From the NCBI GenBank assembly GCA_026770585.1, contig MU646938.1, forward strand, positions 227,317 to 238,122: a DNA stretch of 10,806 nucleotides, written 5' to 3'. Below, in pieces: positions 1-6,969 of the stretch. How positions within the stretch are numbered: position 1 is the stretch's first letter; the number at the start of each line of letters is the position of its first letter. The stretch is from Baffinella frigidus (taxonomy: Eukaryota > Cryptophyceae > Cryptomonadales > Baffinellaceae). The position numbers and the translations under genes are program-made. Under the pieces are notes generated by a model that saw nothing but the letters and a program-made list of their open reading frames with translations, was not told the DNA's origin and searched no databases.

Positions 1-58
1 AGGGTTTCAGGTGTAGGGCTTAGGGTTTCAGGTGTAGGGTTTGGGGCGTAGGGTGTCC
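1..58. repeat. Degenerate telomere-like (TTTAGGG) array
   Basis: Runs of TTAGGGTTT, GTGTAGGG and TTTGGGGCGTAGGG follow one another with a loose 7-8 bp period. This is the G-rich strand of a plant-type telomere heptamer, strongly degenerate. It lies at the edge of the window, so its full length is unknown. The degeneracy and the many similar arrays elsewhere argue for an interstitial array, not a chromosome end. Confidence 0.75.
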
Positions 59-98
59 CTCAAGTCCGCATGTGCCGAACACGACGAGGTGGCGTCTT

Positions 99-136
99 GT
101 CAACGTTTGGCACGGCTGTCAACTTTTGGCATGGCT
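99..136. repeat. Two 19-bp tandem units
   Basis: GTCAACGTTTGGCACGGCT (99-117) is followed directly by GTCAACTTTTGGCATGGCT (118-136), differing at two positions. The motif resembles the GTTGGCACG part of the minisatellite just downstream, so it may be a diverged outlier of that repeat. Confidence 0.7.
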
Positions 137-161
137 GTAATTAGTCAACTGTCGTGGTACG

Positions 162-378
162 TTCTAGCTCTGGGTCACTCGGGTTGGCAGACTATTCTCA
201 ATTGACACGACTATTCTCAAGTTGGCACGACTATTCTCAAGTTGACACGACTATTCTCAAGTTGACACGGCTATTCTCAAGTTGACACCCTGGGTTCGTG
301 GTACAAATTCGTCAACTTTGGAGCGGGGAACAGCCCGGCCTCACCAAATCGGCCAAATAGACTGAGGCAGAGCTAGAA
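162..378 (-). mobile_element. Family A foldback/MITE-like element, copy 1
   Basis: The ends are inverted repeats: TTCTAGCTCTGGGTCACTC at the left and, read on the other strand, TTCTAGCTCTGCCTCAGTC at the right. The interior holds a 20-bp minisatellite (186-283), then a block with GGTACAAATTCGTCAACTTT and a CCTCACCAAATCGG half-hairpin. The same order appears, on the opposite strand, at 2211-2358 and 6550-6688, and on this strand at 6386-6516 and 9695-9815. There is no coding capacity, so it is non-autonomous. I could not find a convincing target-site duplication. Strand is set so that the 2211-2358 and 6550-6688 copies are plus. Confidence 0.7.
186..283. repeat. 20-bp minisatellite inside family A copy 1
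   Basis: There are five units of GACACGACTATTCTCAAGTT type. The first is 18 bp (186-203); then four 20-bp units run 204-283 with one or two changes each. Copies 2 and 3 carry only a single related unit (AACTTGAGAATAGTC and AACTCAAGAATAGTC, opposite strand), so the array expanded inside this copy. Confidence 0.85.
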
Positions 379-699
379 TTGGTCAATAGTCGTGATAATT
401 ACTCAACAGTTATTAGTCAACAGTAGTGGGAGTCTCGCACCATCGACAGTCGCGTCCGAGGCCTTGGTAGGAGTCGTGTCCGTCGATTTGCTAAATTTAG
501 CGCTCGCGTCCGGCGATTTGCTAAATTTAGCTGTCGCGTCCGCAGGCGCGGGTTTCGGGACGAGCTGCCCCCGCCTGTCCGTCTGCAAAAGTGGAGCCCG
601 ATGACTTTTGAGGAAACCGGGCAGGTTTTTGTGCCGGGGAGATAGCTGGACTGAGGATGCTTTGTTCGCAGCAGGGAAATATCAACTTAGACTTCCGTC
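379..699. other. Gene-free stretch with a 30-bp duplication
   Basis: Two 30-bp units (478-507 and 508-537) share GTCCG, CGATTTGCTAAATTTAGC and a TCGC tail. Each contains the perfect 12-bp palindrome GCTAAATTTAGC. A shorter GTCCG-led partial unit precedes them and another follows. Open frames across the block exist only because the 30-bp period is a multiple of three. I see no gene here. Confidence 0.6.
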
Positions 700-757
700 G
701 GCAACTTAGTCATCCGGCACACGTAAGGCAGTCACCTCACACAGTTGGCTTCGGCGT

Positions 758-777
758 CCGCGTGACCGGTCACGCGG
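758..777. repeat. Perfect 20-bp palindrome
   Basis: CCGCGTGACCGGTCACGCGG has 10-bp arms with no loop. It sits in the segment that interrupts the left outer arm of the foldback complex relative to its copy near 1620-1650. Confidence 0.85.
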
Positions 778-1164
778 GCGTTCACGGCGTGTCATGGGCC
801 CTCTCACTCAAGGCTGGCCAAAACTCACACCCTACCACCAGCCACCAGAAGTGAACCAAATCAAGGAAATGGCAGACGTTGATTTGCCCTGGATGGTACA
901 CGTTTTTCATGTACCTCGCAGGGGGAAACAACGTTTGCCATCACCTCGATTTGGTTCACTTCTGGTGGCTAGTGGTACACCCTAAACCCTGGCTGGGGTT
1001 CAGGGCAAATCAACGTTTGCCATTTCCTCGGTTTGGTTCACTTCTGGTGGCTGGTGGTAGGGTGTAAGTTTTGGCCAGCCTTGAGTGGAAGAGCTCACTA
1101 ATGACGCCGGGTGACCAAGACTCCGCTCGCTGCGTTATCCAGGAAATAGTGATCGTGTAGGTAT

Positions 1165-1225
1165 CCTAAACCCTAAACCCTAAACACTAAACCCTGAACC
1201 CTAAACCCTAAACCCCAAACCCTAA
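1165..1225. repeat. Telomere-like CCCTAAA array
   Basis: About eight heptamers on the C-rich strand with single-base variants (CACTAAA, CCCTGAA, CCCCAAA). It is part of the left inner arm of the inverted repeat; its mirror is at 1403-1436. Confidence 0.9.
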
Positions 1226-1309
1226 TGTGGCCTTTTCATCAAAACTACAAGTGGCAGAATGAAACCTCTTTTACAGGGTAGGGTTTGTACGGGAATTGGT
1301 CTTAATTTG

Positions 1310-1356
1310 GTACCAGAGGGTTGACTAAATCTCACGATGTGTCAACCCTCTGGTAC
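1310..1356. repeat. 16-bp stem-loop, copy 1 of a two-copy hairpin family
   Basis: The arms GTACCAGAGGGTTGAC (1310-1325) and GTCAACCCTCTGGTAC (1341-1356) are perfectly complementary around a 15-nt loop. A second copy lies at 6197-6239 with the same loop length and a related loop sequence (TAAATCTCACG against TTAATCTTGCG), so this is a dispersed element and not a chance palindrome. It occupies the centre of the foldback complex. Confidence 0.85.
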
Positions 1357-1402
1357 TAGTCTACGAACAAAGACACTGAATCGGTTGCCCTGACCCCCAG
1401 CC

Positions 1403-1436
1403 AGGGTTTAGAGTGTTTAGGGTTTAGGGTTTAGGA
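1403..1436. repeat. Telomere-like TTTAGGG array
   Basis: About five G-strand heptamers, including the variant GAGTGTTTAGGG. It mirrors the C-strand array at 1165-1225 in the opposite arm. Confidence 0.9.
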
Positions 1437-1481
1437 TACCTACACGATCACTATTTCCTGGATAACGCGCGAGCGGAGTCT

Positions 1482-1616
1482 TTCTGGGGATAATACCCCA
1501 CGTAGGACCATCCACTCACCCTGACAGCCTCGTGAGGGGGAGTCTGGGGATATTACCCCATAGGATGACCAGAGTGACTTTACTCTGGGGATATTACCCC
1601 ATAGGATGACCAGAGT
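1482..1616. repeat. 33-bp repeats with GGGGATATTACCCC cores
   Basis: Two identical 33-bp units (1543-1575 and 1584-1616) run from TCTGGGG to CCAGAGT. A diverged unit with GGGGATAATACCCC lies at 1484-1514. Each unit folds through TGGGG/CCCCA and through the outer pair ACTCTGG/CCAGAGT. The block is absent from the opposite arm of the inverted repeat, so it was inserted or amplified after the arms were duplicated. Confidence 0.8.
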
Positions 1617-1760
1617 CTTAGTCATCCGGCGTGTCGTGGCATGAACCCTTCCACTCAAGCTGGCCAAAACTTACACCCTACCACCAGCCACCAGAAGTGA
1701 ACCACATCGAGGTGATGGCAATCGTTGTTTTCCCCTGCGAGGTACATGACCAATTCCCGC

Positions 1761-2210
1761 ACATTCCCGTGGTCACGTGGCCTACGGATCCACGGAGCGC
1801 TCTTGGGGGGGGGGGTTATTCAAAAGTCAATTTGCAAAGGGAAACCGGTATTCAAAAGCCATTTTTTAACTGAGAATGGCTCCAAGAACGGGCTAACGGC
1901 TCCAAGAACGGGCACCGGATAACCCTCGAAGGGCCTTGCGTGGTAAACCAGCTTCGTACAAAGCTGGACGTGACTGTAAAACCCGACATTTAAGAAAAGG
2001 CCCCGGTCAGCCTCTAGAGCACTCCGAGCCAGAACATTTCACCTAAGTCAACTCCCCCTGAAAACCACAGCCTTAAGTCAAATGTCGGCTCCAGGAGCCG
2101 GTCCATCTAAACGAAATGGCAACTTACTGCCGAGGATCAGGTCTGTTGACTTAGGGCAAAAGATCCTGGCTGGCAGTGTAGTGGCGACCACCTCTCTCGG
2201 GTCCCTCGAT
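1761..2210. other. Gene-free stretch with small repeats and hairpins
   Basis: It contains a run of ten G residues near 1805-1815, a 20-bp-period duplication of GGCTCCAAGAACGGGC (1878-1893 and 1898-1913), and stem-loops CCAGCTT/AAGCTGG (1948-1967) and CGGCTCC/GGAGCCG (2086-2100). A CCTAAGTCAACTCCCCCTG motif near 2043 resembles the interior of the element at 8451-8599. No coding exon is recognisable. Confidence 0.5.
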
Positions 2211-2358
2211 TTCTAGCTCTTTAGCTCGGTCTCAGTCTATTTGGGCACACCAATTTGGTGAGCCCGGGCTCTTTTCCGCTCCAAAGTTGACAGATTTGCA
2301 CCGCAAACCCAGCATGTCAACTTGAGAATAGTCTGTCAATCAGAGTGAGGCAGAGCTA
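2211..2358 (+). mobile_element. Family A foldback element, copy 2
   Basis: The left end TAGCTCGGTCTCAGTC and the right end GAGTGAGGCAGAGCTA form a 16-bp inverted repeat with three mismatches. The interior order is a near-palindromic GGGCACACCAATTTGGTGAG hairpin, CTCCAAAGTTGACAGATTTG, and one AACTTGAGAATAGTC unit. It is the reverse complement of the layout at 162-378 but with one minisatellite unit in place of five. A second TTCTAGCTCT just outside the left end suggests a partly duplicated terminus. Non-autonomous. Confidence 0.7.
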
Positions 2359-2806
2359 CTACGCGGGTACGGGTGCAGGCTTTAGAAAATCCTCACGCTC
2401 ACGGCGTGAGCGTTGGGTTGGACCATTTATGCTATCTTAAGCCTTGGTTAGATGCCTAAATAGCATGTCTTTGTTTATCTTAATCTTATCTTGATAGCAT
2501 TAAGATAAGCAAGGAAGGCTAAGATATCAAAGAGTATCAAATCTCTAAAGCCCGAACCGGCTCCCGCGATTTCGACCTGTTCCCAAAAGTTGATTTTGTA
2601 CCAAGATTGGGACTTAAGTTAACACAGCCAGGCGAATTCGCCTGGCTGGCAAGGTAAATATGAGGTCTGAGAATCGACGATTTGGTCTTTCCGTGAGGGC
2701 TGGTGGGTCTTTTGGCCCGGTTTTCCGTTCATGCACAAGGGCTCTAATTCCGGCCACTTTTGGCGTGATCCTGAAGTTTTGGCCATGCATAATAGCGACT
2801 GCCTGA
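2359..2806. other. Gene-free stretch with AT-rich inverted repeats
   Basis: At 2429-2540, several TTAAGATA / TATCTTAA segments can pair with one another, including the perfect 9-bp pair TTATCTTAA (2475-2483) and TTAAGATAA (2500-2508). A perfect 24-bp palindrome follows at 2625-2648. The rest shows no exon, RNA gene or recognisable repeat. Confidence 0.5.
2625..2648. repeat. Perfect 24-bp palindrome
   Basis: The arms CAGCCAGGCGAA and TTCGCCTGGCTG meet with no loop. Twelve perfect base pairs with an EcoRI-type GAATTC centre is well beyond chance for one position, but no function can be assigned. Confidence 0.9.
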
Positions 2807-3032
2807 GTTAATCCGGTCTCCTCAAAACGAGGAGCCCGGAAGTTGATGGGATTTCTGAATAACCCTTAAGCGATAAGACCTACAGCCCTACGGTAGGCAA
2901 CCCGTAGGATCATAGGGGGGTTTCTACGGTTAAGGTAACGGAAACTCGGCCCGAAATGGGCCGAAAAGCCCCTCTTAGCCAGCTGTGTGGGTTAATCCGG
3001 TCTCCTCAAAACGAGGAGCCCGGAAGTTGATG
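2807..3032. repeat. Exact 42-bp direct repeats flanking a 142-bp core
   Basis: Bases 2807-2848 and 2991-3032 are identical over 42 bp, from GTTAATCC to GTTGATG. Each unit folds as a hairpin through CTCCTC/GAGGAG with an AAAAC loop, closed further out by CCGG/CCGG. The core between them holds a second hairpin, TCGGCCC-GAAAT-GGGCCGA (2946-2964), and a CCCTACGGTAGG segment resembling the family B arms. Perfect identity implies a recent duplication. Confidence 0.85.
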
Positions 3033-3120
3033 TGCCGTGTGTGTGTTTGTGGTACAAATCCGTTTTTTTAGTGTGGAAACGGTCAGTGAATCCCGACTAA
3101 GGCAGAGGTAGGATTTGTAC
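3033..3120. repeat. Fragment of family A with 10-bp inverted arms
   Basis: TTTGTGGTACAAATCCG matches the conserved family A block, followed by degraded sequence. GTACAAATCC (3052-3061) is mirrored exactly by GGATTTGTAC (3111-3120), so the fragment is enclosed in a short inverted repeat. Confidence 0.5.
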
Positions 3121-3167
3121 TGGGGCCCCTGGAATCCAGCGGGCTTTTGAGCCATTCCCGCACAAAG

Positions 3168-3466
3168 TTCTAGCGCTGCCTGAGTTTTATTCTGGCTCGT
3201 CCTTGAAAGTAATTGAGAACAGAAATCCAGTACACAAGGGCGTGCAGAACCACGCAAGAGTGTAGGGCAGAGTGACCCACAGGAGAAATAGTAGAATTCT
3301 ACTATTTCTTAAGTTCATAAGTGGACATTCTTCCCACAGAAAAATCGAAATTTCGGAAAGTTGTTACAAATTCCGTGTGAACTGGCTTGTTTTCCCAGGT
3401 CTGCCCTACACTCTTGCGTGGAAAGCCTTTGGGACGAGCCAGAATAAAACTAAGACACAGCTAGAA
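3168..3466. mobile_element. Foldback/MITE-like element of about 300 bp with a family A type end
   Basis: The outer arms pair over roughly 38 bp: TTCTAGCGCTGCCTGAG... from 3168, and the complement of ...CTAAGACACAGCTAGAA ending at 3466. Both include AGTTTTATTCTGGCTCGTCC. A second arm pair is CACGCAAGAGTGTAGGGCAG (3251-3270) with its complement at about 3402-3421. Inside lies a perfect 24-bp palindrome, GAAATAGTAGAA/TTCTACTATTTC (3285-3308). The TTCTAGC...CTGCCT terminus matches family A, so the two may use the same transposase. The open frame at 3272-3586 runs through the arms and the telomere-like array and is not a gene. No clear target duplication. Confidence 0.75.
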
Positions 3467-3496
3467 GTTACAAATCAAGGAAGACGAAGGGGTGGT

Positions 3497-3723
3497 GTGG
3501 GGTTTGGGTTTCGGGTTTCGGGTTTCGGGTTGAGTGTTGAGTGTTTAGCGTTCGGGTTGAGGGTTGCGGGATTAGGGGGCGGATAAGTGAGGGTTCAGGG
3601 TTTAGGGTTTAGGGTTTAGGGTTCAGGGTTTGGGGTTTAGGGGTTAGGGTTTAGGGTTTAGGGTTTTAGGTTGAGGGTTTAGAGTTTAGGGTTTAGGGTT
3701 CAGGGTGTAGGGTTAGGGTTTAG
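3497..3723. repeat. Long telomere-like TTTAGGG array
   Basis: About 230 bp of G-strand heptamers. The left part is degenerate (TTTCGGG, TTGAGTG, TTGCGGG) and grades into cleaner TTTAGGG units around 3600-3720, with CAGGGTT and TTTGGGG variants. It is the longest such array in the window, and unique sequence lies on both sides, so it is interstitial. Confidence 0.9.
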
Positions 3724-3855
3724 TGCCTGGGACGTAAGCGGATACTCCAGCGACGCCCCCCGCCTGGATCCAGCCGGGTGATGGGATCCCGCAGAGTCGT
3801 TTGTGCGTGGATAGGGTGGAGACCCTGGCCCTGGTCGCGTGGGCGGGGGCATGAG

Positions 3856-4028
3856 TCGTAAAACTCCCGAAAATGAAGGTAGTTTCGCCCACGGCATTGC
3901 CTAGGACCTCCTACCGTAGGCCGAGGGCTCGTAGGAAAGGAGGTCCTAGGAGCCCTACGGCCTACGGTACCTAGGTCCTACCTAATTCCGTAGGGAAACT
4001 ACCCAACTTTCCAGGAGTTTCCCTATGA
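3856..4028. mobile_element. Family B foldback (MITE-like), copy 1
   Basis: The right end, read inward, is TCATAGGGAAACTCC; the left end is TCGTAAAACTCC. The interior is a long imperfect hairpin. The left arm has GGTAGTTT...GCATTGCCTAGGACCTCC and TACCGTAGGCCGAGGGCT. The right arm has AGCCCTACGGCCTACGGTA...GGGAAACTACCC. It matches the better-preserved copy at 8119-8287 over most of its length, including TTTCCAGG and CCTATGA at the right end. No clear target duplication remains. Confidence 0.75.
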
Positions 4029-4321
4029 GCATTCAGCGCCCTCTCTTTTCGCGGAAGAACGCTGCGGAGGCAGTCCTGGACGCAAACGAGGCTCAACACG
4101 CGACGCGCCGCGCTGCTGCGAAGAGGGGTCGGGGTCGGACCGAGGACGTCGTCCGGCTCGGGAAGGAGCCCCTTGTGTCCCAGCATCGCGGCCCCAAAGT
4201 CTGCCACCTGGAGGTCGCTCAACCCCTTTTCGATCGCGCTTCCGACCACACTTTTGCCCGCAAATTCGCCTGCCCGTGTCTCCCGCGCTCCGAGAACACA
4301 GGGTGGCCGAATCAGCGGTCC
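3971..4321 (-). other. Possible captured or relic coding fragment
   Basis: Between two MITEs, the minus strand is open from 4321 to 3971. The part outside the family B element (4321-4029) translates to a protein-like mixture (residues such as AIEKGLSDLQVADFGAAMLG and GLLPEPDDVLGP) with GC-rich third positions, unlike the Pro/Arg-rich noise of the GC-rich block to the right. The last 58 bases run into the family B arm, so the true 3' end is not defined. There is no start codon in good context and no clear splice sites. I do not recognise a family. It may be an exon relic or a chance open frame; a plus-strand frame (4025-4351) is also open, which weakens the case. Confidence 0.2.
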
Positions 4322-4386
4322 TCAAGTTGGGTCTTCTCGCCCAACACCTGATGATGATGAGCCCGTCGCAAAAATCAAATTTAAAG

Positions 4387-4426
4387 GGTTGTTTTCCGAT
4401 CGTTTCTATTCGATCGGAAAACAACC
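4387..4426. repeat. Perfect 16-bp stem-loop
   Basis: GGTTGTTTTCCGATCG (4387-4402) and CGATCGGAAAACAACC (4411-4426) pair perfectly around an 8-nt loop. The TTTTCCGAT core is shared with the termini of the element directly to its right, so the two may be parts of one nested insertion. Confidence 0.85.
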
Positions 4427-4428
4427 TT

Positions 4429-4612
4429 TTTATTTTCCGATGTCTTTTGCATGTGTCTTTCTATTATTTTTGTACGGCAAAGCTCCCCGATTTCGGGCGA
4501 CTCCCCGTACAAATCCTCTAAAAACGGGAAACCCGCCATCAAAAGTCAATCGTTTCCTTAAGAGACGATTCGGCCGCGGTAAAATCACTTGTAAAAGACA
4601 TCGGAAAATAAA
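4429..4612. mobile_element. MITE-like element with 27-bp terminal inverted repeats
   Basis: The left terminus TTTATTTTCCGATGTCTTTT is repeated in reverse complement at the right end (about 4586-4612), giving roughly 27 bp with three mismatches. Inside, TTTGTACGG (4469-4477) pairs with CCGTACAAA (4505-4513) around a CCCGATTTCGGG hairpin, and 4546-4568 is a near-palindrome around CTTAAG. No transposase, and no target duplication that I can see. Confidence 0.75.
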
Positions 4613-4686
4613 GTGGCTATACCGAGAAGAGACTTTTATTGAACTTATGACGTCGGACCATAAACTTAAGGCGTCCAGAGAGGGCT

Positions 4687-5260
4687 CCCAGGCTAAAAAG
4701 GGGGTGGTTTTGACCACTTCAAACATAGCAAGGCAAAATCGACTTTTCCCTCCCGCACCAGCGTGACAGCTCGCTTTTCAGCCCGGTCTTCACCCGCGCC
4801 CGCCGGTGCAATCGGTATCAGGGCCCTGTGAAGGCGGTGGGGCAGGGCGGGGTGCGCGCGGGGTCTTTGTGGCCTGGTCCCACCCTGACTTTTCGCTCCC
4901 CAGGCTGCAGGTGGGAAATTCACCGGAAGGGTTGTGCGAGGCCGATTTCTTCGAGGGGAAGCAGCGTGGATCGCGAGACTGACCCCGTGCAGCTGTGAAC
5001 GACACTCTAGTTTGGTCGGGGGGCGGTGCCTTGGGGCGGAACCCGCAGGTCTGCACTTTTTGCCGTTGCAGAGCTGAGAGGGCTGCCGGAGGCTGGCGGC
5101 GCTGAAGGGGGTGCGAAGCAGGGTGCGGTGCCGCTGCATGTATACGTGTGGACGCGCGTGGCAACTTTCAGCTGCGTGGGCGGTTGAAACCAAGGTGCGC
5201 AGCTCTGGTTTTCGGAAGAGCTGCAGCAGCGGTTTTGCGCTGTGAGGGCATGGGGGGATG
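4687..5260 (+). repeat. Left terminal arm of the 2.9-kb element
   Basis: Pairs with 6970-7566. The outermost roughly 54 bases and the inner 4871-5252 block are well conserved; 4741-4870 is poorly alignable. The terminus contains a small hairpin, GTGGT-TTTG-ACCAC. The arm is strongly GC-rich. Confidence 0.8.
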
Positions 5261-6060
5261 CTTGCGTGAGGGCGTGGCGCAAATCCAAGGCGAAGCACTC
5301 TACCTGGTGGGTTTTGTTAGGAAGGAAAAATTTCTCCCGAAGGCTGGCCTCGCGCCGCGCGCCTCTCTGGGCCTGGGGAGCGATCAATGCCAGCATGGGT
5401 CCCCACGCCCCCCTGCTTGCCATTAGGCCGTTTCGCACCGCAGGCTGGGTCTGAGTAGCTTGGAACACGCCCACCATGCAGGTGAAGCAGGCTGGTGGAC
5501 GGGGAGGGTGCTGCACGCTCGGGAAGGGGGGAAGCGGGGGCGTTGAGCGCTTTATTTTGCAACGGCTTTTCGGGTGGTACGGCGTGGGGGCGCTACGACC
5601 CTCAGGGGCGAGGTGCAGGTGTGGTGTGGTGCACAGCTGCAAGACGCGACCCGTGCAGAGCACCGTTCGGGATGGCGGCCCCAGTGGAGGCGAATTCGGG
5701 GTGCTGCGCTGCGTTGAGTGCTCACCTACTTGGAACCGAGACAAAACCACTCGGGTGTGGCTCGGTTTATGCCAGGAACGCTGGATTTGTTGCAGTAAAT
5801 TCTTGTCGCGTGATCAGATGTGTGTGCGTGCGCTGGTTGCGTTCGCCGTGCCTTGAAAAGGTCGGAGCGTGCTGCATGGTGCTCGGATGCAACAGACTAC
5901 ACGCACATTGAGAGCAAATCATTTCCCCAATCAAAATCGCAGTCAACATCATGGTTTCCAACCGCACAGCAACCTCCCACACCATCTCGCAGCAGCCAAG
6001 AGTTCCTCCCGCGCGAGCCCACTCACGTGAAAATATGCTGTGCTGCTGTCATGCTTTTGC
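5261..6060. other. GC-rich spacer of the 2.9-kb element, no gene recognised
   Basis: The segment is G-rich on the plus strand to about 5860, then more AT-balanced. Overlapping open frames occur on both strands (for example 5476-5856 plus and 5007-5750 minus), with compositions rich in Gly, Cys, Pro and Arg and no transposase-like DDE or zinc-finger arrangement that I can identify. It could hold a decayed transposase, but nothing visible supports that. Confidence 0.4.
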
Positions 6061-6196
6061 CACGATAAATCACCTGAGATCAGTTGCAAGGGTACCTCGT
6101 GTACAGTACAGTTCTAGTTTCTTATAGCCCAGATACCCTGGTAACGCAACTTAAGAAAACGGACCGGACGTGCCCCCCCCGTTTTATTCATTTAGC

Positions 6197-6239
6197 ACCA
6201 GAGAGTTGACTTAATCTTGCGTCTCGTCAACCCTCTGGT
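6197..6239. repeat. Stem-loop, copy 2 of the CCAGAG-GTTGAC hairpin family
   Basis: ACCAGAGAGTTGAC (6197-6210) and GTCAACCCTCTGGT (6226-6239) pair with one mismatch around a 15-nt loop. It matches the hairpin at 1310-1356. AAGAAAACG occurs on both sides (around 6153 and 6246), which may mark duplicated flanking sequence; the same motif is in the arms of the element at 8451-8599. Confidence 0.8.
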
Positions 6240-6385
6240 ACTTATTTAAGAAAACGCGGTCTGACCGACCTTCCAGCAAGGGCGTTCTTATCCCTTAAGT
6301 GGCCGAGGTACATGTACCCCTGTAGGAATACACTTAGGAAATGCACACACTGTGGCAGCGAATCGCACCCGAGGACTGCTGCCTA

Positions 6386-6516
6386 AGATCTGCCTCATTC
6401 GGTGGACTATTCCAAAGCTGACGTTCTGCGTTCGTAGTACAAATCCATCAACTTTTCAGCAAAAACGAGCCTTGTCGATCCAAATTGGCAAGACCAAATA
6501 AACTGCGACAGATCTG
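6386..6516 (-). mobile_element. Family A foldback element, diverged copy
   Basis: The ends are AGATCTGCCTCATTCG at the left and, on the other strand, AGATCTGTCGCA at the right. The interior keeps GGACTATTCCAAAGCTGAC, TAGTACAAATCCATCAACTT and CCAAATTGGCAAGACC, in the same orientation as 162-378. It lies back to back with the next copy and inside the 2.9-kb element. Confidence 0.65.
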
Positions 6517-6549
6517 TCCAAGCTCGCGCGCCGGTTGGCGCAAAATCCC

Positions 6550-6688
6550 AGCTCGGTCTCAGTCTATTTGATCTCACCAATTTAGTGAGACCGGGCTCTT
6601 CCCTGCTCCAAAGTTGACGGATTTGCACAGCGGACCCAGCATGTCAACTCAAGAATAGTCGGCCAATCCGAGTGAGGCAGAGCTAGAA
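6550..6688 (+). mobile_element. Family A foldback element, copy 3
   Basis: CAGCTCGGTCTCAGTCTATT at the left and GAGTGAGGCAGAGCTAG at the right are inverted repeats. Between them lie TCTCACCAATTTAGTGAGAC, CTCCAAAGTTGACGGATTTG and AACTCAAGAATAGTC. It is very close to 2211-2358, with a single minisatellite-type unit. Confidence 0.75.
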
Positions 6689-6969
6689 ATCGGGCGCTTC
6701 TCTGCGAGGGAGGGACCGGCACCAGCTCAGAGATCATCATCGGGAGATCATCATGATAGATGCGGCCTTCCGACAGCCTCTAGCGTGCCTCGATCCCGAA
6801 TCCTGCAAGGCACACACACGCAAACGGTAGGTAACTCACAACACACACACCCGTTGATCGGCAACATCCCGCGCAATCAGCACGGGGAAGGGACCACGGT
6901 TGAACCTGGAGGGTGTTTGGCGGTTCAGAGTGCATGCACTGCACGGGGAGAGGCGTGGGGAAGCGCAGA

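Larger units (their letters stand above)
700..1760. repeat. Multi-armed inverted-repeat (foldback) complex
   Basis: A segment containing TGGCCAAAACTYACACCCTA, CCACCAGCCACCAGAAGTGA and an ATCRAGG(T/A)RATGGCA tail occurs about four times. Plus-strand copies are about 807-893 and 1656-1753. Minus-strand copies are about 905-984 and 1008-1085. The inner arms continue as a near-identical inverted pair, 1119-1192 against 1405-1480, which includes ATCCAGGAAATAGTGATCG and the telomere-like repeats. The right side differs from the left by insertion of the 33-bp repeats at 1482-1616. The left outer arm carries an extra segment of about 66 bp (732-797) relative to the right. This is a nested, repeatedly duplicated foldback with no protein coding. 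Confidence 0.75.

Noticed and set aside
186-283. CRISPR-like array
   Set aside because: The 20-bp units are directly contiguous with no unique spacers, and the context is eukaryotic.
392-604. Short open frames over a Ser/Ala/Leu-rich repeat
   Set aside because: The 30-bp tandem unit is a multiple of three and keeps frames open on both strands without coding.
3497-3723. True chromosome end
   Set aside because: Unique sequence lies on both sides, the units are degenerate, and both orientations of the heptamer occur in the window.
4693-5750. Long minus-strand open frames (201 and 247 aa)
   Set aside because: They overlap each other and plus-strand frames, are rich in Pro, Arg, Ala and Ser, and lie in the GC-rich arm and spacer of the 2.9-kb element. 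The equivalent right arm shows the same many-frame openness, which is a composition effect.
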